A stretch of DNA of 64,000 nt from Romanomermis culicivorax. Taxonomy: Eukaryota > Nematoda > Enoplea > Mermithida > Mermithidae. Shown piece by piece: positions 45,501 through 56,921 of the stretch. Under the pieces are notes generated by a model, which was not told the DNA's origin, searched no databases, and worked only from the letters and a program-made list of their open reading frames with translations. Position 1 is the first letter of the stretch. Each line of letters starts with the position of its first letter. The DNA is taken from positions 577,250-641,249 of the forward strand of contig CAWUHX010000217.1 of NCBI GenBank assembly GCA_963922205.1, read 5' to 3'. The translations under genes were made by a program, and so were the position numbers.

Positions 45501-47227
45501 TGCAAATTGCCGTTGAACCACTTTCAACCTCAACATTATCGTTCGTTTGCCTTGGGTCTTTTGCTTTCCGCATTCGGCACCTACTACGCCTTGATCTATT
45601 TCGGTATCAACCCAACCCGCACCTTGCATTTGGCTTTGAAACATTGTGACGACAAATCTTTCGTTAAAATGTCCACTACGCCCTGGCACGCCGTCTACCG
45701 TAATTTCGCCGTTATTTTCGCCTGTGGATCTATAGTCGAGTAAAAAATTTAAAACTTCCGCGAAATACAGTAACCCGATGCACAAAATCGTTCTTTTTTT
45801 ACTGTAGATCGGCTGCTTGGGCGACAATTTCGCGAGGTGACCATTTGACCCACGATCATTTGTTCGAACGGGTCGCTTTGGGGGCATTGTCCATACTGTT
45901 TGTGCAGACGGCGTGCAATTTCGGTGCGTTCTTTTCGAAGCCTTACTACATTTTTTACATAGTAAGTGACAAAATTTACATATTAGGCTAAGGAGTCGCA
46001 CACTATGGAGCTAATTCAACAAATATGAAGATGTTTAGGAACAAAAAAAATTTTAACGTGATGAGTGCGCTTGTAAATTGTAAAATGACAAAAAATAGTA
46101 CCCCGCTCAAAATCGATTAAAAAACCTTTTACTGTAGGATTTTGTACACAAAAAATGGCAAGAGTTAGTTGAGTAGGTTCACAAATTTTCATTCCGATAC
46201 GACATATGGAATGATAAAATGATAAAAATATGAAGATACTTTCTTCACACTCGTAATACAGGAATTTTAAGGAAAACGTACTAACTCCATTCATTTGAAA
46301 TGATCGATGCAGCGAGGTCGTTTTTTTACTTTAACTTTTTCCCAAAATCATGGAAGGCTTTTCGACTCTACAGATATTCTGAATGCAATAATCCCCACGA
46401 TCGGATTTCACTTTTCGTGAGAAATTTGAGGTATTCAAATACATTTTAATAAATTCAGAAATTTTGCCCATTTGTGTTTCCAGATTTTATTTTTCTGAAA
46501 TTTTCGAAACTCACTGATTTTTTATTCGCGCTCAAAAGTAGATCTGCTAAAATTACATGACATTTTAAACTACTGTAGCTTCTGGCCTGAATACTTGATC
46601 GCAAGATCTTAATTTAAAGGCATTTATCATTTTTGATGTAATTATGAAACACTCACATTTATAATGTTATGAAGATTGTCGTACAGAAACTTCTGACGTT
46701 GCTTTAGGCAGTCACACTTACTCTAGACTAGTTTAGAGAAAACATGATCCAGTTTGAGGGGTTATGCCATTCTGGACCCGATCTGCTTCTCGTGGCCACA
46801 GATCGAAATTGAAAAAAGGTTGAAATTAAAGTATCTTGCCTTCGATAAATTTATGCTAATTCATCACAACTGACTGAGATGAAATTTCGCATCTTCATGA
46901 AGAGTATGATGATTCACTATGCTTGTCATGTTGATTATTCTGCTGAAGCACTGTATTACGTTGAATTCCCAAAAATATATTGCGAAACTTTATCCTGCTC
47001 AGGTCACCGTCATCAAAAATTTTACCTACGTCTACGTGTGCCTGAATTTAATGCCTTCGATCGTCATACACCTTTCGAGGAGCGCAATGGAGAAGCACAA
47101 TTACAGAGCACCGCCGGCCATGACTAACGGCGGCGGTCATTATTCTAATGGCCATTGCGGCAAGGAGAAAAACAACAACGAAATCGATTTCGTCGAAAAA
47201 ACGACTCACCTCCGGCATAGATTTTGA
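42517..47227 (+). CDS. G6PC: Glucose-6-phosphatase catalytic subunit, six exons
   Basis: Exons 42517-42755, 42819-42925, 43839-44054, 45478-45739, 45808-45961 and 47003-47227; all phases agree, giving about 400 residues (vertebrate enzymes about 357). It hydrolyses glucose-6-phosphate to glucose at the ER lumenal face. The phosphatidic-acid-phosphatase-type active site is complete: K...RP in KWVLQGERPYWW, PSGHAM across the exon 2/3 junction, and R...H in RLHIATHFPHQV. Hydrophobic segments fit the multi-pass membrane topology. The C-terminal tail is longer, Asn/Gly/His-rich, and lacks the KKXX retrieval signal of vertebrates. One acceptor is AAG. MITEs and repeats fill introns 3 and 5. Start could be any of three close ATGs. 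Confidence 0.95.
43260..43465. mobile_element. Partial TATAGTCTG-family MITE in a G6PC intron
   Basis: Carries the CGACTGCAAATTTGTGAGCG block and a right end TTCTATAAAAAGCAAATTATA. The left end is lost. Confidence 0.45.
44738..44865 (+). repeat. Degenerate tandem repeat, about 18-20 bp
   Basis: Copies resembling TTGAAAAGAATCAAGATGC follow one another. The 140-codon frame over this intronic stretch is a repeat artefact. Confidence 0.55.
44900..45310. mobile_element. Two degraded TATAGTCTG-family MITE copies in G6PC intron 3
   Basis: ACTATAGTCTGTCTCTTC at 45068 and TTGTCTGTTTTTCTTGAAAT at about 45150 mark two ends. GTACTTGCTTCCCCACT and TTACAAGCATTTCAAGAAAT match the family interior. Confidence 0.5.
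46030..46290. mobile_element. Degraded TATAGTCTG-family MITE in G6PC intron 5
   Basis: Shares AAAAACCTTTTACTGTAGGA, GAGTTAGTTGAGTAGGTTCA and CATTCCGATACG with other copies. The ends are poorly kept. Confidence 0.4.
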
Positions 47228-47357
47228 GAAGAAGAACAGAACTACGAATTTACGCGTCCAGATTTTGCCATCTTGTATAACGCGTCCACTTTTGTATTAT
47301 TTTTTGTTACTTCGCTTTTTATCAATATTTTGTAGGATTTAGTTCCTTTTCTAGAAA

Positions 47358-47370
47358 AATAAAGAATAAA
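47358..47370 (+). terminator. Polyadenylation signals of the glucose-6-phosphatase gene
   Basis: Two AATAAA hexamers (47358-47363 and 47365-47370) lie about 130 bp after the stop codon. Confidence 0.65.
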
Positions 47371-50326
47371 AAAAACTAAATAAATTCGCACGTCGAACAA
47401 TGCGGAAATGACAAAATATGGTTCTGCTAACAAAATCAGAAAGCTTAGACCCTACAATTCTTACCTCAAAAATGGCAGAAGATTAGTTTCGAATGTTCAC
47501 TAATTTGCAGCCTTTAAGCCCTAGTGAAAATGCAAGGATTTTTGTCGGCAACAATCGGTGACGTTATGTATCGAATGAATAAGCAATCTGCAGAAAGCCC
47601 AATTCAGAAGTGAAAAAAATCCTAGGATTTTTGCCGCCGACAATCAGCGACTGCACTTCTGAATTGAGCTTTACGGATTTTATTTCAACACAATTTCGTG
47701 AGAATATGAAATATTACTTTCTTCCAGTTTTATTATTTGGAAGTATTTTAAGAGAAATGGATTAAAGTCTTTACAAGAGAAGATTGTTCTCAAAACTGTA
47801 TGTGTCCATATAGTCAAACGTCTACAAAAAAATTATCTTTCTTATCCTGAATGAACATTTTTCATGAATGGCCGTGGCTGGAGAAACCTTGATTAAATGG
47901 AAGTCGTATCTTTTATAAGCTAGAGGTTTAACGTAAATAACTGATTGATGAAATTTTAGGAGTCAACATTACGTCGCCAGTCTCACCCGAAATTATATAG
48001 ATACGTCAGAGAGTGATAAACCCGAAAGAAAATCAGTCAATCAACAAAAACAGAATTACGTGCCCCCGCAATGCCCTATTGACTTTAGGTTGTGACGGGA
48101 GCCGGTGATAAGGCTCAATTCGATAAGCTTGTTTAAGAAATTTTGGCAATGTCAACATAGAAGAACGCACGGAGACAATGAAAAAGTCTCCACAATGCTT
48201 TTACGATCAATGTGTGCTGATATGAGTTTTGCAAGTTGCAAAAAAACAGAAAAAGCAAAAACACGCCGACTTATTGAATCTCTAGCATATGCATGTTCCG
48301 CGAAAGTATCCCATTTTAAGTAAATTCGTTTGCATGAAGCTTGAGTACTGGAAGCGATGTTCATAGCAAAAAACAAAATAATATGTAGATGCATGCTGTA
48401 CTCCATTCATTTTGAAATTATTGATGCAGCGATCCCAGGCAAGAAAGCTCACTGGAAAACTAATATAGCTTATTACGTTGATAAACTGAAAAAATTTTTC
48501 GTCCATGACGATAATCAAAACAGTTAGAATTTCTCTTATAGACTCGTTGTTGGTCGATATTTCTCGAGACCCACTCACGTGCCAAACGCAATTCTATCCA
48601 ATTGATGAGTATCGTGGTTTTTCCATAATTTTGGCCATCTAATTGTTATAGAGAAACTCATTTTTTCTGCAGTCTGAAGTTTTTCATATGCAAAAATCAC
48701 TCATCAAATTAAAAGTTCTGTTTAGGTCGTTGCTGCGTTTATCATTTCAACGACTATATAGTAAATTGGATGAAGAAATTACTTTTGTAAAAAAAGCATA
48801 GTGGCTTCTCGGTATAGCGATGACAAGCGGTCTTGAAATTAACTAAAACCGAGCCATGGTCAACAAGTTGGAACCGAGAATCGAACTGACACAAATCAAG
48901 ACTTTCCGCATGAACTCGTCATAAAACATCTTGAAAAATCCATCCTGGTCCAAATGAGCAACAGGATAAAAATATAAAATTTTATATTTCAATGAAATCG
49001 CATTTTCGAACGCTGCTGACTGACGATTTGTGTACTGACCATATCGTTTGTCCCACCAAACGTTTTGATTATTCCATCGTTATTTGGATTATCACATTTT
49101 TCATTATGAAATCTTTTGGAACACTGATCATTGTGCAATAAATAATACAACTTGCTAATCAGTGCAAATAATTAAGATGTAGTCCGTTTGTCTTGAAATG
49201 CTTGGAAATAATAAAATTCGGAAGCAAATTTCATTTTTTACGATTTCCTGCGAGCCTATGTATTATGAAACTAAAAATTTGTGAGCATTTATGATGATAA
49301 AAAACGTCTATTCATTTTCCAATGAGTCTGGGAAAGAAAGATAATCAACATAAATTGGTGAACAGACAGTCAACCAGAATAACTAGAATGACCTTTTCTA
49401 ATCGTGCACTAGAATATTATAAAAAATTATAAATGAATTGAAACCCGGCGCGAAGCGCCGGAAAATTTTCACTTTTTTCCATTTTAGAACGCATAAAAAA
49501 AATGCATCTCCGGAGTCCGGACAGAAAACCCTATAACCTAATCAAAAGAGCAGTCAGGCCTCAAGTTGCACTGTGCAACTTGGCAGAAAAAATTTGGTTG
49601 CACTTGAATATTATATCATCATATTTAATGACGATATCTGCATTTTTTCCTTCATAGATTTTTTGAGAAAGATCAGCATTCAGCACGTCAACTTTTTAAA
49701 CTTTTTGAAGCGTTTGTTAATTTCTCAACGTAAATTGAATAAAAAGCTTCATGGAAGTGGGTAATCTATGTCAGTTCATGAGAATAGCTAATTGGGATGA
49801 GTGCTATAGGATTAGGAACCCCCCTCCCCAGATATCGTCGGCCATAATGGTAGACATAGGGACCCCATACTTCTGATCGAAAAAATACTGAAAAATGTCA
49901 ATTTTATAGTCAAAACGTCAATTTTCATAGCGCTTCCGCCATAAATACATTTTTACGGTTTTTTAGACAAAAACTACAATTTCTTGAACCGTTTTTCGAA
50001 CTTTTCTGATGAAAAATATTGATTTTTCTCCTCTATAGGCCTCCCCTAAAGTTTTGAGGAATCAGTGATCACCGGCCAATGTTTTTTTAGCGCGGCGCTA
50101 ATTAAGCATCGGCCGCTCCAATGCAAATTTTGGTCATTAGCGTGGAGCTCTCAAAACCGGCATTTTTTCTAGATTGTATTAATTTAAGGGTGAGGTTGAA
50201 ACAGCTTCTTTTAGTCTAAGTATCCTGTCGGCTTTTTTGAGGACACGATAATGGCATGTGAGGTGATGACCCTAGCTATGGATGACTAATTAATTGGTTT
50301 TTTAAGACAATCTCGTTATCAATAAG
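47371..50326. other. Intergenic, MITE debris, no gene seen
   Basis: Degraded TATAGTCTG-family copies lie at about 47430-47770 and 49170-49430. The phrase TTGATGCAGCGATCCCA near 48420 belongs to another dispersed family. A perfect 7-bp hairpin CCGGCGC-GAA-GCGCCGG lies at 49445-49461. Nothing else is recognised. Confidence 0.4.
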
Positions 50327-50732
50327 GATTTCCAACCTCAAAATGAATCATTTATTGATCCGAATATGACTACTTCCATGGAAATGTCGTCGTCAGAGCT
50401 CGTTCAGCCCCTGCAATCTTTGTCGTACGAAAATCGATTTTCTTCGACACCTAATTTGGCGGCACCTGTAGCATCGCGTAATAACTGCACCGACGCCGTC
50501 TTATTTTTTCTTTTTTCCGCCGCCGCCTCCTTATTCTACGTCGAATAGCGCTTTGGACTAAGACCAACAGTGGCGCTGTAACTTCTATCCATCGCGACAA
50601 AATTGCGCTTACGACGACGAAAAATTACGCGACAGTTTTTATGCTAGAAAGGACGGGACGGCGGGCGATTTCGTTTATAATTTGGTGAACACTACCGATC
50701 GAGAAGAGTACTCAAACTTTTCTAACTTATAA
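50327..50732 (+). CDS. Two possible exons of an unrecognised gene (or a decayed gene)
   Basis: Exon A 50327-50467 follows an ATAAG acceptor and ends at a GTAGCA donor (phase 0). Exon B 50571-50732 follows CCAACAG and ends TAA. The joined reading is protein-like: a Ser/Met-rich first part (SSSELVQPLQSLSYENRF), then a charged Cys/Tyr-rich part (NCAYDDEKLRDSFYARKDG). The intron is 103 bp and pyrimidine-rich. An in-frame ATG follows the TAA directly at 50733 and opens KAFERWLDWCKR before a GTATGC donor. That raises the chance of a mutated stop. No family recognised and no upstream exon found. Confidence 0.35.
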
Positions 50733-51158
50733 ATGAGCTGCATGTCAGTGTCAAAAGCTTTTGAACGTTGGCTGGACTGGTGTAAAAGGTATGCATTTGT
50801 CTCCTATCCAAAAAGGTTTCCTCATACATATAAGCTCCGCAGTATCGCGCGACATTTTAGTCGACGAAACTCACGTTTTTTAACCACTCCAATATTTATA
50901 TTTTGTATACACCGCCGTACGTGATTTTGATTGAAAAATCGTCGCAATTATTCAATCAAATTTTATTGGAAAAATTCAACTTTGAAACATTCGTGCCTGA
51001 AATTTAGTACAATTTTCGCTCATTTTTTTGTTTGAGCCCGCCAATTTCGTGCTATATTTTTATATTTCCACAACCTATGTAACAAATAGCCTGATTGTGA
51101 ATCTTCACGTTATTGTTATTCACTTTTTTATTCGTATTTATGGTAGTACGTTTATATA

Positions 51159-52702
51159 TCATAGGTGGCGCGACAGCGTCAACCTATAATATACTTGGCC
51201 CCCAAATTTCATGTCCCCCCCCCGCTTAGAGCCAAAACGGTAAGAGCTAGAACCTTCGGGTTTTTTGCATAATATCGGGCATAGGGGCAAACTATGGGGT
51301 GCCTTTTGTCATTTCGCGTCTATCTGCAAGTGGTGCTCGGTGGGGCCCCAAAAACAGGTAAAAAACGCACTTTTTTAGGCCCCCCCCAGTTCCACCATGC
51401 CCAGCAATCGGTGTGCCATATCCAACCTTCATACTTCGGCCTAAGCAACTTGGGGGTGTAATCTCAAATGCGAATTTTTTTTTTTTTTGAAATATGGCCT
51501 CAATTCAATTATATGGTTGTCCAAAGTCCCGGAAAACGCCAAATTCCCCAATTTTGTTATATAATACTTATGGGTTCAAAAAAATTTGTTTTTGCAGCAT
51601 AACGCACTACTAATTTTTTAGCCGTTTCAAATAAACCTGTAGCCTCATTGGGATTTTTGGGCTGCAAGGGTGTTCGACTATTGGGAATTTGATGGACACG
51701 GTCACTTTACACAAAAAATTATCCCGGGTGTAAACAAACGTATTTCCGTGATTTTTTAGTGGAGGGAGTTTTCGACTGCGGGGAATTCAATAGACGTCCT
51801 CACTTTACAAAAATAAATTATCCACGGTGTAAACAAGCGTACTGCCGTAATTTTCTTGTGGAGGGGATTTTCAACAACGAGGAATTCAATGAATGTGATC
51901 ACTTTACACCAAAAACTATCCCATGTGTAAACAAGCGTATTTTCGTGATTTTTTGCTGGAAGAGGTTTTCAACCACGGGGAATTTGATGAATGCGATCAC
52001 TTTACACAAAAACTTATCCCAGTTGTAAACAAACGTACTTTCGTGATTTTCTGGTGAACGGGGTTTTCGATCACGGAGAATTTGATGAATGCGATCATCT
52101 TACAAAAAAAACTATCGCGGGTGTAGACAAGCGTATTTTCCTGATTTTTTATGGAAGGGGCTTTCGACTGCGGGGAATTCAATGCATGTGTCACTTTACA
52201 CAAAAAAATTATTCCGAATTTAACCAAGCCTGTTTTCGTGAGCTTTTTGTGGGAGAGGTTTTCGACCACTGAGAATTTAATGAAAATGATCACTTTACAC
52301 ACTAATTCATATTGAGTGTAAACAAATGTATTTCTACTATTTTTGAGGGAAGATGTTTCTGACCATGGGGAATTCAATGGACGGAGTCAGTTTACACGAA
52401 AAAAGTCATTTGTGCAAACAAAGGTATTTCTGCGATTTTTTGGGTTGAAGGATTCTAAACCATGAGGAATTCAATAGATATGGTCACCTTTCAGTATCTT
52501 TACACCCTTTTTTAAGTACTATGCGGTTTACACATCCTTTACTTTTGCCGGAAGTGAGAATTCGTTGCTTGAAGTTTTTTTTAGTTTTTTTTGAAGTGCA
52601 GATGACCAAATTTAAGCCTTCAATGTGCTTCTATGAAAGTTTTTGTGCATGGTTGAGGCCCACTAAAAAGAGGTGAACTAGTTTATTAGAAAATGCCCCG
52701 AT
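51159..52702 (+). mobile_element. Helitron-like element, copy 3, interrupted
   Basis: Starts TCATAGGTGGCGCGA after an A and is colinear with copies 1 and 2 through the C-run, the unique part, a minisatellite and the CTAG inverted end at 52678. It then breaks off inside the GCCCCGAT hairpin at about 52702, where the MULE-type element begins. The rest would lie beyond the window if this is an insertion. Confidence 0.6.
51650..52500 (+). repeat. Minisatellite of Helitron-like copy 3
   Basis: About ten units of the same 80-90-bp family. The unit phrase GTAAACAAGCGTATTTTCGTG is often intact. Confidence 0.75.
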
Positions 52703-52706
52703 CGGG

Positions 52707-53060
52707 CGGGTAGTACTAAAGCCCGGATCATGTCCACGGATCCGGATCCGGATCGGGTGTCTAAAACCCGGATCACCACGGATCGGCGGATCGGGGGTTT
52801 GGCTCGCCAAACCATGTTTTTAGGTGTCTGAAACCCGGATTATCACGGATCACGGCGGATCAGTCCGGTGATCCGGATCCGTGGAAAATTCGTCTAAAAC
52901 CCGGATTTTCATCACGGATCACCCCCCACGGATCGGGTTTGTATGTACTAATTTTTGATCGGGAACCCGAATTTTTGATCCGGATCACGATATTTTGATC
53001 CGGATCAAAATTTTTTGATCCGGATCAAAATTTTTTGATCTAGATCAAAATTTTTCGAAT
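52707..53060. repeat. GGATCCGG / ACCCGGATCAC-rich block
   Basis: Dense overlapping GATCCGGATC palindromes and three GTCTAAAACCCGGAT-like words (near 52769, 52829 and 52893). It is probably the terminal or subterminal part of the element. Confidence 0.7.
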
Positions 53061-53480
53061 TTTTTCGTCGTGATGAGCATTTTCACGTCACATGATCAGA
53101 ATTTGATCCAGATCAATATTTTTGATCCGGATCAATTTTTTTTTTCAAATTTTCACCTAGAGTAAAATTTTTCGTATTTTAACGTCGTGATGAGTAAATT
53201 AACGTCACATAATCAGATTTGATCCGGATCAAAATTTTGATCCGGATCAAAATTTTTTTTTCCAAATTTTCACCTAGAGTAAAATTTTTCGTATTTTACG
53301 GTCGTGATGAGTAAATTAACGTCACATGATCATATGTTGATCCGGATCATGATTTTTGATCCGGATCAAAATTTTTTTTCTTCAAATTTTCACTTAGAGT
53401 AAAATTTTTCGTATTTTACCGTCGTTAAGAGTAAATTAACATCACTTAATCAGATTTCGATCCGTCACATAAACAGATTT
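53060..53480 (+). repeat. Tandem repeat, about 117 bp, four units
   Basis: Each unit runs from GTCGTGATGAGTAAATTAAC through a TTGATCCGGATCAAAA palindrome and CACCTAGAGTAAAATTTTTC. Confidence 0.8.
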
Positions 53481-53617
53481 TGATGTGGATCAATATTTCA
53501 TCAAAATTTTTGTCAAATTTCCACCTAGGGTTAAAGATTTTCGATGTTTGAGGAATGTAAATTTTTTGTATTTTGAATTCGAATAAAATAAAAAACATTT
53601 TTTGAATAAAATAAAAA

Positions 53618-56390
53618 ACGATTGAACAACCGTTTAGTGATGTTGTTCTAAATTTGTCAATTCTATTCAACATCTGATAGAGCAGTTGTTAAACCATTCA
53701 GTGGTTATGTTGTTCCGTAATGACGGCACATTCTGCACGGATCCCTACGGGATCTTTATTCGGTTGGTTCAATTACATAACTAAGTCAATTTTGCAAATG
53801 TATATAAAGAAGAGAAAAGCATTGAAACATCACGTCTACGGGATAACACAGAATAAATGCATGTGTATTAGTAGTGTTTTTATTGGTTTAGTAGGGTTTT
53901 TTATAATAAATGCATGTGTATTAGGATTTTTTTATTGCAATTATGTGTACGGACCTGGATCACTATTTTTGATCAGGTTTGGATAAATACTAAAAATATT
54001 TTGAAAAAGAAAATTTTGTAAAACTATTGAACAACAGTGAAGTGAATTTCCGACTCCACTCAGCATCTGATAGAACAGTAGTTAAGCCATTTCCTGTTTT
54101 GTAGTTCGATTAAAATTGGATCCCTACGGGATTATTATTCGGTTGTTCAATTACATAACGAAGTCACATTTGCAGGTGTATATAAAGAAGAGAAAAGCAT
54201 TGAAACATAACGTCGACGGGATGACAGAGAATAAATGCATGTGTATTTATTCTGTATAACCGGTTTTACATAGAATAAATTGTATTAGTATTCTTTTTAT
54301 TGCAATTTTGTGTACTTATCTGGATCCGTGTATAATGCTAGTTGAGCAAACATTAATCACTTATTCCAAATGTTTACCCAGCCATGTTTTCCCAGCCATA
54401 TATGTTTACCCAGCCTTATATGTTTAGGCAGAAAATTTTTTTACGAATCAGGATCCGTGGAGTGGTTTATTTAAATTTTGTGTACGGATCTGTATCGTTA
54501 TATGTGAATACGTAAAGTATTTTTATTCGTTAGCCATTTATTGTGCTTTATTATGCAATCAAGAGTCGGCATAGTTTTCTGGGCATTAAGGAAAGTAACA
54601 GGTTAGTTATTGGTTCCATGACTTTACATATATTTGTGTATAAAAAATTTAGGAGAAAATGTATTTGAATTTGTATTATGTTAAACTGCACCTAGGTTTG
54701 AAAAAAAAAGTTTACGGATCTGGATCCATGTATATACTTTCTATATGTCTATGTTTAACTTAAAATGCAAAAGGATTGAACAACCTCAAGGTTCGGTATT
54801 GCCGAAATCGATAAAATAAATTTCGATAGAACAGTTGTTAATTCATCAATTAAGTTTTTGCCTTTCTGGTTTGTTCAAATCCTAATGAGCCCATATTGGC
54901 ACACATATATAAATTTGATGAAACTGTAGAAACATCAAATTGACGGGTTGATGCGAATTTTTAACGTGTGTCTAAAACCACATCAAAAGTATGCAAGTGG
55001 AGTCACCAGATCAGTACATTTTGATCTGGCGCCATGTAAATATTTTTTATGAGCATTCATGAATGGGTTTTGAGGATGTGCAACTTAAACTGCAAAAGGA
55101 TTGAATAACCTCAAGGTTCCATAATTCCATAATCTATCAAGTAAAACTTTAATAGTAGAACAAGTAAACATCGATAGAACAGTCGTTAAGTCATTGATTT
55201 AGTCCTTTTTGGTTAATCAAATCCTAAGAGCCAATATTGGCATATGTATATAAACATGAGGAAACTGTAGGAACATCAAATTGACGGGTTGGTACGAATT
55301 TTTAACGTGTGTCTAAAACCACATCAAAAGTAGGCAAGTGGAGTCACCAGATCAGTACATTTTGATCTCGCGCCATGTAAATATTCAACTTCAACTGCAA
55401 AAGGATTGAATAACCTCAAGGTTCCGTAGTCGACGAAATAAATTTTGATAGAACAGTCGTTAAGTCATCGATTATCCATAATCCACGAAATAAACTTTGA
55501 TAGAATAGTTGTTAAGTCATCGATTTTTTGTCCTTTTGGTTAATCAAATCCTAATGAGCCAATATTGGCATATGTATATAAACATTAGGAAACTGTAGGA
55601 ACATCAAATTGACGGGTTGGCGCGAATTTTTAACGTGTGTCTAAAACCACATCAAAAGTAAGCAAGTGCAGTCACCAGATCGATACATTCTGTTGTCAAT
55701 GCTGGAATACATTTGCAACCCGTCACTTTTATGTTTTATAAGGAAAGTTGAAAATATATACTTAACTGCTATTTGGCAGGTACGATAGAACAGTTGTTAA
55801 ATCATTGCTATAATGTTTAGCCTGTTCTATTTTTGTTTTTTTTTAATAAAATGGTAATTCAAATGGAAAATATTTTTCCAATAATTCAAACATATTAAAA
55901 ATGTAAAAAATATAAAAGAGTGCTCTAACAACAGTTTAATTCTATTAATCTGCTGTTAAACCACGCATACAAAACTAAATCGAACTTTTTTATATATCGG
56001 TGTTTTTGTTTGAAACATAAAAACTACGGTTTGGAAGAGAAATAATGAATGTAGTCAGAAACCTCATAAAACGAGTTCGAATAGAGATGGATCATCTATT
56101 TTTCAATCAATCACAGGATTCCTGTTATGATTCAATTACTACATTTTATTTACATTTAAACAAACAACTATGTACAGTAAGAATAGCCTAAAAACCAAAA
56201 AAGATAAAAAAACCCAAATGGCAAAAAATAAAAGGGGTGCTCTAGCAACAGTTTAATTCTATTAATCTGTCGTTAGACCACTCATACCAAATTAATTCGA
56301 AATTTTTTATATATCGGTGTTTTTGTATGAAACATAAAAACTACGGGTTGGAAGAGAATTAATGCATTACGGATCATCTATTTTTCAGTC
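53618..56390 (+). repeat. Array of about eight diverged tandem units, each with a TATA-like box
   Basis: The common order is ATTGAACAACC, GATAGAACAGTTGTTAA (or a relative), a TATATAAA box, then GAAACATCA...ACGGG. TATA boxes lie at 53801, 54179, 54906, 55247 and 55575, with looser TATATATCGG versions near 55990 and 56310. Three units have a CCAATATTGG-type palindrome just before the TATA box. Two early units add AATAAATGCATGTG after it. Units of about 330-390 bp fall into three subfamilies. No ORF is conserved. They look like promoter or small-RNA units, but no transcript is proven. Confidence 0.6.
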
Positions 56391-56921
56391 AATATCACAG
56401 GATTCCTGTTATGTACCAATTATGTACCAAATTTTATTTACATTTAAGCAAACAACTATGTATAGTAACAGAACAAAAGAAAACAACAAAAAAAAAGAAT
56501 AACCAATAAACAAAAAAAGGATAAACCAAAAAAAGTAGAAAAAAAGCCATAAAAAAATAAAAACAGGTACTTAAAAAAAACAAAAAAAAACTAAAAAAAA
56601 GAAAAACGAAAAAAAAAAATAAAAAAACGGAAAAATGTATACGGAAATACTATACAAACAATCACAAATACAATAACAATTTAACAATTATTTACAGTAT
56701 GACGAGATAAAATTTATAAAGCAATAAAATTTAAACGAACAATAACGATATAATTTGAACAGTCAGTAACAAACGAGATAAAATTTATAAAGCGATAAAA
56801 CTTAAACGAACAATAACAAGTGAGATAAAATTTTAAAAATTGCACGAGGTAAAACCGGTAAATAAGACACAAAAAAAAGAGAGAAAAATTAACAAAACAA
56901 CATTAAAAACAACAACAATAT
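56391..56921. other. A-rich low-complexity tract
   Basis: Long A-runs with short interruptions at about 56460-56640, then AT-rich sequence in which ATAAAATTTATAAAGC repeats (about 56705 and 56775). No gene. Confidence 0.5.
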
